This document shows, piece after piece, positions 1 to 7,107 of a stretch of DNA of 36,952 nt (its first letter is position 1; the number at the start of each line of letters is the position of its first letter). Made by a program: the position numbers and the translations under genes. A model generated the notes under the pieces. That model saw nothing but the letters and a program-made list of their open reading frames with translations, was not told the origin of the DNA and searched no databases. Source of the DNA: Streptosporangiales bacterium. Its GTDB lineage: Bacteria > Actinomycetota > Actinomycetes > Streptosporangiales > Streptosporangiaceae. The DNA lies in the NCBI GenBank assembly GCA_009784565.1, contig WRBL01000020.1, forward strand, positions 1 to 36,952, in the 5' to 3' direction.

Positions 1-208
1 CGCCGGGATCGATTAGTGCCGTCCTGACCTGCGGATTTACTGCATAATGATTAGGGTCCGGCCGATCTCCGGGGGCCGGGAGCGGTGCCGGGGCCTGGCC
101 GGGGACCCGGGACGCCAAGGCCGACGCTGAAAGGCTTCGGGCGGTATGTCGCGGTTTCGGGGGCAATGCTCCGTAGGCCCGCGGTTTTTGTGCCAGGGAT
201 ATTAGTCA

Positions 209-227
209 TATGGATGCTTATGGATGC
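209..227. repeat. Direct repeat TATGGATGC x2 upstream of mtrA
   Basis: The 9-mer TATGGATGC occurs at 209-217 and again at 219-227, a 10-bp period that puts both copies on the same face of the helix. This spacing suits a dimeric or tandem-binding regulator. It lies about 300 bp before mtrA. OmpR-family regulators such as MtrA often bind direct repeats, but binding here is only an inference. Confidence 0.5.
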
Positions 228-240
228 CGCTTATCCTTTC

Positions 241-280
241 TAGGTACGTAAAAATACGTACGCGGAAGTATTGATACCTA
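241..280. promoter_or_regulatory. Nested inverted repeats (operator-like) upstream of mtrA
   Basis: A perfect dyad GTACGTA-AAAA-TACGTAC spans 244-261. It sits inside a wider inverted repeat with TAGGTA at 241-246 and TACCTA at 275-280. The whole block is A+T-rich in an otherwise very GC-rich region. It could be an operator or a cruciform-forming element. No regulator can be named from sequence alone. Confidence 0.5.
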
Positions 281-528
281 AATTCGCTCCGATCGCCTAT
301 CGGGCGGGTCGTGGCGGGGGCGGATCGCGTTTCGTGATCATTCCGGGACCCGGCGGCGCGGCCCGGGCCGTCAGGGCGGCCGGGCGGGCCGGCCCTGGTA
401 AACGGGCTCGGGGAGCCCGGGGGAGCTGGTAAAAAGGTGGGTAACTTGCGCATGCTGGGCGCGGGTCGCGCGGCGGGCACGGTCGCCTCCGCGATTGCTG
501 CTCTGCCTAGAGCCAGACACATGGAACG

Positions 529-1215
529 ATGGGGCCCATGAAAGGACGTGTTCTAGTCGTCGACGACGACGCGGCGCTCGCGGAGATGCTCGGCATCGTT
601 CTCCGCGGTGAGGGATTCGAGCCGACGTTCGTGGCCGACGGGGACAAGGCGCTGGACGCCTTCCGCGACACCCACCCGGATCTGGTGTTGCTCGACCTGA
701 TGCTGCCGGGTTCGGACGGGATCGACGTATGCCGTCAGATCCGCGGAGAGTCGGGCGTCCCGATCGTCATGCTCACGGCGAAGACCGACACGGTCGACGT
801 CGTCTTGGGCCTGGAGTCCGGCGCGGATGACTACATCCTCAAGCCGTTCAAGTCCAAGGAACTGGTCGCGCGGATCCGGGCCCGGCTGCGACGCACGGAC
901 GAGCCCGCCCCGGAGATGCTGCAGATCGGCGACGTGAGCATCGATGTCGCCGGGCACGCGGTCAAGCGGAACGGCGCGGCCCTGAGCCTCACGCCCCTCG
1001 AGTTCGACCTTCTCGTCGCGCTGGCCCGCAAGCCCCGGCAGGTGTTCACCCGCGAAGTCCTGCTCGAGCAGGTCTGGGGCTACCGGCACGCGGCCGACAC
1101 CCGTCTGGTCAACGTGCATGTCCAGCGGCTGCGGGCCAAGATCGAGAAGGACCCGGAGCATCCCGAGATCGTCGTGACGGTCCGCGGCGTGGGCTACAAG
1201 GCAGGACCTGGCTGA
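529..1215 (+). CDS. mtrA: DNA-binding response regulator MtrA
   Basis: MtrA is the response regulator of the MtrAB two-component system, which in actinobacteria controls cell-wall hydrolases, cell division and replication-linked genes. The 228-residue protein has an N-terminal receiver domain with the acidic pocket VVDDD, the phosphoacceptor Asp56 in LLDLMLPG, and the KPF lysine motif near residue 105. A C-terminal OmpR/PhoB winged helix follows (SLTPLEFDLLVALARKPRQV, then VWGYRH and VNVHVQRLRAK). Length and sequence closely follow mycobacterial MtrA. The ATG at 529 is chosen because the MGPM start aligns with the mycobacterial MDTM start; the internal ATG at 538 is the alternative. mtrB begins 7 bp downstream, so the two are almost certainly cotranscribed. 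Confidence 0.96.
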   Translation: MGPMKGRVLVVDDDAALAEMLGIVLRGEGFEPTFVADGDKALDAFRDTHPDLVLLDLMLPGSDGIDVCRQIRGESGVPIVMLTAKTDTVDVVLGLESGADDYILKPFKSKELVARIRARLRRTDEPAPEMLQIGDVSIDVAGHAVKRNGAALSLTPLEFDLLVALARKPRQVFTREVLLEQVWGYRHAADTRLVNVHVQRLRAKIEKDPEHPEIVVTVRGVGYKAGPG

Positions 1216-1222
1216 TCGGAGC

Positions 1223-3040
1223 ATGGAGCGGTCAGCGGTTAGTCCCGACGCGGATGTCCGCGAGGCCTGGGAGCGGGCGCTGCGCCGTAACAAGCTGGTG
1301 CGGTGGTTCGTCCGGTGGCTGCCCCACCGGGTAACGATCCTGATCCGCACCATCCTGCGGGCCGAGCACGCGGTCATCGCCAAGGCGCGCCAGCGCTGGC
1401 GCCGCAGTCTGCAGCTGCGGGTTGTCGGCACCACCCTGGTGATGTCGGTCATCGTGGTCGCGGTTCTCGGCTTCTTCCTCACGGCGCAGATCGCCGACGG
1501 GCTCCTGACGAACGCGGAGAGCACGGCGACCAACCAGGCCCTGGCCGGGCTGAACGCGGCCCGGTCGCTGCCCGGGCTCACGGCCTACCCGAACAGCCAG
1601 TCGGCCGAGCAGTTCATGTACAACGCCGCGATCACGCTTCAGCCGACCGGGAGCGGCGCCACGAGCTACAACGTGATCGTCGGGCTCAACCCCGACGTCA
1701 GGGGCGTGGACACCCAGTGGGCGACGGAGAGCGTTGACGCCCGGGCGACGCTGCCCCGGACGCTGATCGGCAAGGTTCAGGCCGAACAGCGAAAGAACGC
1801 GGGCGGATCCGGCGACATGTTCTACGCGCCGACCACGATGGTGCCCACCAGCGGCGGGCCCGGGCGGCCCGCGGTCGCGGTCGGGACACCGCTCGGCAAC
1901 TGGTACCAGCTGTACTTCGTCTTCCCGCTGGACGACGAGCAGCAGACGCTGCAGCTCGTGCAGACCACCCTGCTCGGGGCGGGCATCGCGCTGGTCGTGC
2001 TGCTCGCGGCCATCGCGTCGCTAGTGACCCGGTGGGTCGTGCTGCCGGTCCGGCACGCCGCCCAGGCGGCCCGCCGGGTCTCGGCCGGGCACCTCGAAGA
2101 GCGGATGACGGTGGCCAGTGCCGACGACCTCGGCGCCCTCGCCACGTCCTTCAACGAGATGGCCGGGAGCCTCCAGGAGAAGCTGCTCCAGCTGGAGGAG
2201 CTGTCCCGGGCCCAGCGTCAGTTCGTGTCGGACGTGTCGCACGAGCTGCGCACGCCGATGACCACTATCCGGATGGCGGCGGAGATCCTGCACGAGTCCA
2301 GGGAACAGCTCGATCCGGCCGCTGCCCGGTCGGCCGAGCTGCTGCAGAGCCAGACCGAGCGCTTCGAGGTACTGCTGTCCGATCTGCTGGAGATCAGCCG
2401 ACATGACGCCAACGTGGCGACGCTGGATTCCGAGCCGACGGACATGTGCGACATCGCGCGCCGCAGCGCCGACGACGCCCAGCACCTGGCCGAGCGGCGA
2501 GGATGCCGCATCGAGTTCCGGCTTCCGGCCGAGCCGTGCGTCGCCGAGGTGGACAAGCGGCGGGTCGAGCGGATCTTGCGGAACCTGCTGGTGAACGCGG
2601 TAGAGCATGGTGAGGACAAGGACGTGATCGTGACCGTGGCCGCCGACCGGGACGCGGTCGCCGTCGCCGTTCGGGACCACGGAGTCGGCCTCGGTCCCGG
2701 TGAGGAGCAGCTGGTGTTCGAGCGGTTCTGGCGCGCGGACCCGGCCCGGGCCCGGACGACCGGAGGCACCGGCCTCGGGCTGGCCATCGCCCACGAGGAC
2801 GCCCGGCTGCACGGCGGCTGGCTCCAGGCGTGGGGAGAGAAGGGCCGGGGCTCGGTGTTCCGGCTTACCGTTCCCCGGGTCGCCGGGCACACGCTGGCGG
2901 GCTCGCCGCTGCCGCTGGGCCCGGACGACACCGGGGCCGCCCGCGGGGCGCTGGACCCGCGCGGGGCCCTGGACCCGGACCTGGCCGGCGGTTCGCCCGT
3001 GTCCGGGGGCTCATCCGCGGCTGGCGGTTCGCGTGCGTAG
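1223..3040 (+). CDS. mtrB: Sensor histidine kinase MtrB
   Basis: MtrB is the membrane sensor kinase that phosphorylates MtrA. The 605 residues show a basic N-terminal cytoplasmic segment, TM1 near 66-88 after the family-typical WRRSLQLRVV, an extracellular domain to about 246, TM2 near 247-270, a HAMP domain to about 325, and a HisKA domain with SHELRTP (phosphoacceptor His340). The HATPase domain has the N box NLLVNAVEH and G boxes DHGVGLG and GGTGLGLAI. The C-terminal tail of about 50 residues is Gly/Ala/Pro-rich with a GALDPR/GALDPD duplication and looks disordered. The ATG at 1223 has GGAG only one base upstream, so the exact start is less sure than the gene. The 3' end overlaps the lpqB start. 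Confidence 0.96.
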   Translation: MERSAVSPDADVREAWERALRRNKLVRWFVRWLPHRVTILIRTILRAEHAVIAKARQRWRRSLQLRVVGTTLVMSVIVVAVLGFFLTAQIADGLLTNAESTATNQALAGLNAARSLPGLTAYPNSQSAEQFMYNAAITLQPTGSGATSYNVIVGLNPDVRGVDTQWATESVDARATLPRTLIGKVQAEQRKNAGGSGDMFYAPTTMVPTSGGPGRPAVAVGTPLGNWYQLYFVFPLDDEQQTLQLVQTTLLGAGIALVVLLAAIASLVTRWVVLPVRHAAQAARRVSAGHLEERMTVASADDLGALATSFNEMAGSLQEKLLQLEELSRAQRQFVSDVSHELRTPMTTIRMAAEILHESREQLDPAAARSAELLQSQTERFEVLLSDLLEISRHDANVATLDSEPTDMCDIARRSADDAQHLAERRGCRIEFRLPAEPCVAEVDKRRVERILRNLLVNAVEHGEDKDVIVTVAADRDAVAVAVRDHGVGLGPGEEQLVFERFWRADPARARTTGGTGLGLAIAHEDARLHGGWLQAWGEKGRGSVFRLTVPRVAGHTLAGSPLPLGPDDTGAARGALDPRGALDPDLAGGSPVSGGSSAAGGSRA

Positions 3041-5024
3041 GCGCCTGACCCGGCCGGTGACGGCCGCCGCGGTCCTGCTGGCGCTGACGCTGCCGGCCGC
3101 CGGCTGCGTGGACATGCCCGATGGCGGCCCGGTGCGCTCGGACCGGGTAACCCAGGGCGCCGACGCGCAGAACCAGCCCTATCCGCAGCTTGTCCCCAGG
3201 TCGCCGGCGCCCGGGGCGTCTCCGGCCGAGATCGTGCGCGGCTTCCTGACCGCCAGCGCCAGCTTCGCCGACGGGCAGCAGACGGCCCGGGACTTCCTCA
3301 CCGGGCCCGCCAGCCGTTCCTGGCACCCGACCTGGCCCTGGTCGGCAACCGTGTTCACCGGCACCGGACCGCAGGTCAGCCAGTCCGGCAGCCCGTCTCC
3401 CGGCGGCCTTTCCTCCGGCAGCCGAAAGACGGCGACGGTCACCGTTTCCGGGAAAGTCCAGGCCGAGCTGTCGGCATCCGGGGCCTACGCCGTGCCCTCG
3501 ACCGCCACCGGCAGGGGGACTTCTGTCAGGTTCACGCTGGTCAGGCAGGGCAGACAGTGGCGGATCTCCAGCCCGCTGCCGCCGAACCTGCTGCTGACCA
3601 GCACCGAGTTCTCCGCCGACTACCAGCTTCGGAATCTCTACTTCCTCGACCCGGCGTCGAAGGTCCTCGTCCCGGACCCGGTATACGTGCCGCTGCAGAC
3701 GAGCTCGGAGAACCTGCTGGACGGGCTGGTCCGGGACCTGATCAGCCAGCCCAGGGACTGGCTGCGTGACGGGACCCGGACGGCGCTGCCGGCCGGCACC
3801 AGGCTCCTGTCCGACGTCATGGTCAACGGCGCGGCCGAGGTGAACCTCGGCGGCGCGGCGGCCAAGACCAGCGACCGGGTACGGGAGCTGATCTCCTCGC
3901 AGCTGCTGTCCACACTGTCGGGGTCCGGGCAGGGGCAGCCGCCCATCCATTCCATCGTGCTCGACATCAACGGCAAGCCGTGGTCCCCGCCCCAGGCGGA
4001 CCAGAACCCGGTGCAGCACAGCGCCGCGGTGCGGGTTCCGGACGGGGCCAGCGGCGGGTTCTACTACACCGACAGCGGCGGCGACCTCGAACGCCAGCCC
4101 GGCGCCGGAGGCTCTCCGGTGAAGGTCCGGCAGCTAGGCCAGGGATACTCGGCGATCGCCGTCTCTCCGGACCTGCGGTACCTGGCGGCACTGCGCGACG
4201 GAATTCTCTACACCGGCCCGCTCAACGGCACTCTGGTCAAACGGGCCGGGAGCGGCTACACCACGATGAGCTGGGATTCGGCGGGCCGCCTGTGGGCGAC
4301 GGCGGGCGGTGCCGTGTTCATGCTCCGGGGGGACGTGACCCCGCGTTCCGCGAAGACGGCGGCCGCGCCCGAGGAGGCGAACGTCTCCCCGACCGGCGCC
4401 TCGGCCGGGACCGGACCGATCACCGCGGTGCGGGTCGCTCCCGACGGCGTCCGGATGGCGCTTATCCAGGGAACCGGAAAGGCGCTGTACTTCGGAGCGA
4501 TCTCCGACCAGCCCTCTTCGCCGTCGGAGGCCCGGTTCTCGTCCCGGCCGGGCGAGTCCCCGCCGGACGGGCCGCAGATCACGCTGTCGCCGTTCAACGT
4601 GTCCGGCGGCCTCGACGGGTTCAGCGCGGTGTCCTGGTACGGAGCTGACAATGTCGTTACGCTCGGGGCCGGCTCCGGGACCGAGGGCCCGCCGCTGACC
4701 GAGTACGCGGTGACCGGGGCGTCATCGACCCAGATCCCGACCTCGTCCGGAATTGACTCGATCAGTTCCAGCTCCGGAAGCGAGCTTGTCGCCGGGACGA
4801 AGGCCGGGGACCTGCTGGCGAGTCCCAGTCCCACCGCGGCGTGGGCGCCGCTCGGATACGGCGGCCTGGACCCCGTTTACCCCGGGTTATGTGATACCCG
4901 TCACTGGTTATCACGGAGTGTCACTAGTGGCGCACCGGTGGCGCAAGTTCACAGACGGGTTGTGTGGTCAATGTTGCATTTCGCCGTTAATGTCCCTCCT
5001 GACAATTCGGCTCAGGAGAGCTAG
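3033..5024 (+). CDS. lpqB: Lipoprotein LpqB, MtrAB accessory protein
   Basis: LpqB is a secreted lipoprotein that modulates MtrB signalling, and lpqB follows mtrAB throughout actinobacteria. I place the start at GTG 3033, overlapping the mtrB stop by 8 bp, because it gives a textbook lipoprotein signal: basic n-region VRRRLTRP, hydrophobic core, lipobox LPAAGC with Cys25. The frame is open further upstream, but that part lies inside mtrB. The mature part has a GerMN-like domain (about residues 180-330) followed by a beta-propeller-like region. Family members usually end soon after a motif like DPVYPG, reached here at 4886. The frame instead continues 45 codons to 5024 through sequence that looks non-coding, suggesting a lost stop codon. 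Confidence 0.92.
   Translation: MRRRLTRPVTAAAVLLALTLPAAGCVDMPDGGPVRSDRVTQGADAQNQPYPQLVPRSPAPGASPAEIVRGFLTASASFADGQQTARDFLTGPASRSWHPTWPWSATVFTGTGPQVSQSGSPSPGGLSSGSRKTATVTVSGKVQAELSASGAYAVPSTATGRGTSVRFTLVRQGRQWRISSPLPPNLLLTSTEFSADYQLRNLYFLDPASKVLVPDPVYVPLQTSSENLLDGLVRDLISQPRDWLRDGTRTALPAGTRLLSDVMVNGAAEVNLGGAAAKTSDRVRELISSQLLSTLSGSGQGQPPIHSIVLDINGKPWSPPQADQNPVQHSAAVRVPDGASGGFYYTDSGGDLERQPGAGGSPVKVRQLGQGYSAIAVSPDLRYLAALRDGILYTGPLNGTLVKRAGSGYTTMSWDSAGRLWATAGGAVFMLRGDVTPRSAKTAAAPEEANVSPTGASAGTGPITAVRVAPDGVRMALIQGTGKALYFGAISDQPSSPSEARFSSRPGESPPDGPQITLSPFNVSGGLDGFSAVSWYGADNVVTLGAGSGTEGPPLTEYAVTGASSTQIPTSSGIDSISSSSGSELVAGTKAGDLLASPSPTAAWAPLGYGGLDPVYPGLCDTRHWLSRSVTSGAPVAQVHRRVVWSMLHFAVNVPPDNSAQES
4885..4925. 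promoter_or_regulatory. Imperfect tandem repeat GGTTAT-N8/9-GTCACT
   Basis: Two adjacent copies of the pattern GGTTAT-(8 or 9)-GTCACT lie at 4885-4905 and 4906-4925. Within them GTGATA (4891-4896) and TATCAC (4909-4914) also form an inverted repeat. The block covers the expected end of lpqB and precedes hpf. Repeated GTCAC-type half-sites recall reported MtrA direct-repeat boxes, so MtrA feedback is an attractive but unproven reading. Confidence 0.45.
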
Positions 5025-5027
5025 CGT
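4999..5027 (+). promoter_or_regulatory. Putative sigma-70-type promoter for hpf
   Basis: CTGACA at 4999-5004 and TAGCGT at 5022-5027 are separated by 17 bp, close to the housekeeping TTGACA-N17-TANNNT pattern. Transcription would start near 5034, giving hpf a 5' leader of about 300 nt. The stretch 5034-5340 contains no recognisable gene, and no comF-like reading frame was seen in it. Confidence 0.4.
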
Positions 5028-5340
5028 TCATGCATGGCACTCGCCCGGGTCCGTGGTTGCGCGGGGCTGGCCCTGCTGGAGACGGCGGGTCCCGCCCGGC
5101 AAGCCGACGCCAGGCGCAGGCGAAACGGCCCACGTAAGGCGACTTCTCGTCGACCGATCACGGTGCGCCTTAGAGGTAAGTCCTGCCTCGACGGGGAATA
5201 CAGAGTTCCCTGGACCGAGAGAAGGGCAGTAGTGGCCATGGAAGGCCGCGAACCTCTCAGCAGGCGGATGTGGGGTCGAAGACCAGGTCGGCCGGGCGGG
5301 TGCCCACCATCGGTCCATGGATCCGTAGGGGGAAAACCAG

Positions 5341-6183
5341 ATGGACATCACCTTCAAGGGCAGGCACACCAGCGTCCCCGAGCGCTTCCGCAGGCACGCC
5401 TCGGGCAAGCTCGCCAAGCTGGAGAAACTGGATCAGAAGGCCATCCGGATCGACGTCGAGGTGTCCAAGGAACGAAACCCGAGGCAGGCTGATCGCAGCG
5501 AGAGGGTGGAACTCACGGTCCGCTCCCGCGGGCCGGCCATCCGGGCCGAGGCGGCTGCCGACGACCGGTACGCGGCGCTTGACCTCGCGTTCGCCAAGCT
5601 AGAGGGGAGATTGCGCAAGGCGGCTGAGAGGCGGAAAGCCAAGCGCTCCGACATGTCCGTCCGGTCGGCGGACGCCCTGGCCGCCGTGGCGGCGGCCGCG
5701 CCGGGCGCGATCGACGGAACGGCTCTGATGAACGAGATCACCGAGGCTCCGGAGCGCGCCCGCAGGCGAGGCTCCAGGAAGCAGCACGGCCGGGCCAAGG
5801 CCCGCGGCCGCGCGGAGTCGGTCCTGGCCCTGCCCGAGACCGACGACCTGCCCGGCGTCGGCGGCGTGAACGGCCGTGAGCCGCACGTCAGTACCGACAT
5901 CGCCAGCGGAGGGGCCAAGGTGGGCTCTGCTGCGGACGATGACGAGTCCACGGGCGGCGAGACCATGGTGGTGCCCATTCAGATGGAGGGCGAAGGCCCT
6001 CTCGTCGTCCGGGAAAAGTTCCACGCGGCCGAGCCGATGACGATCGACCAGGCCCTGCTGGAGATGGAGCTTGTGGGCCACGATTTCTACGCATTCCATG
6101 ACAAGGAGTGCGGAAAGTTCAGCGTTGTCTACCGGCGCCGGGGCTATGACTACGGTGTCATCCGCTTGGTGGAGGAAGATTAG
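5341..6183 (+). CDS. hpf: Long-form ribosome hibernation promoting factor (HPF)
   Basis: HPF binds the 30S decoding region and, in its long form, dimerises 70S ribosomes into inactive 100S particles in stationary phase or stress. The 280-residue product has the S30AE/YfiA-like N-terminal domain (residues 1-105: MDITFKGRHTSVPERFRRHA through AFAKLEGRLRKAAERR) and the C-terminal dimerisation domain (about 222-280: VREKFHAAEPMTIDQALLEMELVGHDFYAF, then YRRRGYDYGVIRLVEED). They are joined by a linker of about 115 residues that is long, Arg/Ala-rich and probably disordered. The ATG has a purine-rich GGGGGAAA box just upstream. In Streptomyces the usual order is lpqB-comF-hpf; comF is absent here. 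Confidence 0.94.
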   Translation: MDITFKGRHTSVPERFRRHASGKLAKLEKLDQKAIRIDVEVSKERNPRQADRSERVELTVRSRGPAIRAEAAADDRYAALDLAFAKLEGRLRKAAERRKAKRSDMSVRSADALAAVAAAAPGAIDGTALMNEITEAPERARRRGSRKQHGRAKARGRAESVLALPETDDLPGVGGVNGREPHVSTDIASGGAKVGSAADDDESTGGETMVVPIQMEGEGPLVVREKFHAAEPMTIDQALLEMELVGHDFYAFHDKECGKFSVVYRRRGYDYGVIRLVEED

Positions 6184-6196
6184 GCACCGGAAGCTA

Positions 6197-6225
6197 ATGA
6201 CCGTGGTGCGCGAACCCCCGATAAT
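6197..6225 (+). promoter_or_regulatory. Putative promoter of the NarL-type regulator gene
   Basis: ATGACC at 6197-6202 and GATAAT at 6220-6225 are 17 bp apart, a good match to a housekeeping promoter. The predicted start point near 6232 falls in the centre of the palindrome at 6210-6256. Confidence 0.45.
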
Positions 6226-6256
6226 GGGTGTACATAACCCATTGGAGGGGGTTCGC
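6210..6256. promoter_or_regulatory. Long two-part palindrome between hpf and the response regulator
   Basis: Two perfect inverted repeats are nested. The outer arms are GCGAACCCCC (6210-6219) and GGGGGTTCGC (6247-6256). The inner arms are AATGGGT (6223-6229) and ACCCATT (6237-6243), with a 7-nt centre and symmetric 3-nt internal gaps. No T-tract follows, so a simple intrinsic terminator is unlikely. It overlaps the predicted -10 and start point of the downstream gene, which favours an operator, although as RNA it could also terminate hpf transcripts. Confidence 0.7.
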
Positions 6257-6309
6257 TGCCCCGGCCCGAACGCGGCCCGGTGAGCCCCGTGGTACGGAGA
6301 GGAGCAGCC

Positions 6310-7107
6310 GTGACCGATCGGCCCAGGATGGGCTCGAGCGCAACGGCCACGATGGCGGCGGGAAACCCGCCCGCTGACGCACCCCACAGCGGCGCTCCCG
6401 AGGCCGCGCAGTCGGGCGGCGAAGCCGACCCGTCTGGCGAGCCCATTCGCGTTCTGATCGCGGACGATCATGCCCTGTTCCGGCGCGGCCTGGAGATGGT
6501 GCTGGCGGAGGAGGAAGGCATCGATCTCGTCGGCCAGGCCTCCGACGGTGCCGAGGCGGTCCAGGTGGCCAGCGAGACGGTGCCCGACATCGTCCTGATG
6601 GACATCCGCATGCCGAAGACCTCCGGTATCGAGGCCGCCCGGCAGATGAAGGAGTCCGCGCCCAGCGCCAAGATCGTGATGCTGACCATCAGCGACGAGG
6701 AGGACGACCTCTTTGAGGCCATCCGGGCCGGCGCCAGCGGCTACCTGCTCAAGGACATCCCGCTGGACGAGGTGGCGGACTCCGTGCGCGCCGTGCACGG
6801 CGGCCAGTCGCTGATCAACCCGTCGATGGCGGGAAAGCTGCTGACCGAGTTCGCGACGCTGGCCCGCCGGGACGAGGAAGAGCCGCCTGCCAAGCACGTG
6901 GCCGCGCCCAAGCTCACCGACCGCGAGATGGAGGTCCTCCGTCTCGTCGCCCGGGGCATGAACAACCGCGACATCGCCAAGGAACTGTTCATCTCCGAGA
7001 ACACGGTGAAGAACCACGTCCGCAACATCCTGGAGAAGCTCCAGATTCACTCCCGGATGGAAGCCGTCATGATCGCCGTCCGGGAGAAACTGATCGAGTT
7101 CTCCTAG
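6310..7107 (+). CDS. Orphan NarL/FixJ-family response regulator
   Basis: This is a two-component transcription factor of the LuxR-HTH class. The GTG at 6310 is chosen because GGAG sits about 6 bases before it; an in-frame GTG at 6280 lacks such a site. The 265-residue product has a Pro/Ala-rich N-terminal extension of about 45 residues, unusual for the family. A receiver domain follows (IADDHALFRRGLEMVL, phosphoacceptor Asp98 in LMDIRMPKTSG, Lys in LLKD), then the GerE/LuxR helix-turn-helix LTDREMEVLRLVARGMNNRDIAKELFISENTVKNHV (described by its key DREMEVL and ENTVKNHV parts). No kinase gene is adjacent. A regulator also follows hpf in Streptomyces. It converges on the glycosylase gene, the two stop codons sharing one CTAG. 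Confidence 0.93.
   Translation: MTDRPRMGSSATATMAAGNPPADAPHSGAPEAAQSGGEADPSGEPIRVLIADDHALFRRGLEMVLAEEEGIDLVGQASDGAEAVQVASETVPDIVLMDIRMPKTSGIEAARQMKESAPSAKIVMLTISDEEDDLFEAIRAGASGYLLKDIPLDEVADSVRAVHGGQSLINPSMAGKLLTEFATLARRDEEEPPAKHVAAPKLTDREMEVLRLVARGMNNRDIAKELFISENTVKNHVRNILEKLQIHSRMEAVMIAVREKLIEFS

Larger units (their letters stand above)
1..528. other. Non-coding leader region upstream of mtrA
   Basis: No convincing gene is visible here. The only sizeable open frame, on the minus strand, has a low-complexity Arg/Pro/Ala composition and looks like a shadow of GC-rich sequence. The stretch from about 190 to 290 is much richer in A+T than its surroundings and carries a direct repeat and nested inverted repeats, listed separately. 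It is probably the regulatory region of mtrA. I could not assign a convincing -35/-10 pair. A -10-like CATAAT at 43-48 has no good -35 partner. Confidence 0.6.

Noticed and set aside
202-522. Minus-strand open frame before mtrA
   Set aside because: Low-complexity Ala/Pro/Arg composition, no homology that I recognise, and it crosses operator-like repeats.
2700-3032. Upstream extension of the lpqB frame
   Set aside because: It lies inside mtrB and would hide the lipoprotein signal that begins at GTG 3033.
5034-5492. Plus-strand frame between lpqB and hpf as a possible comF
   Set aside because: No phosphoribosyltransferase or Cys motifs of ComF are present, and it overlaps hpf out of frame.
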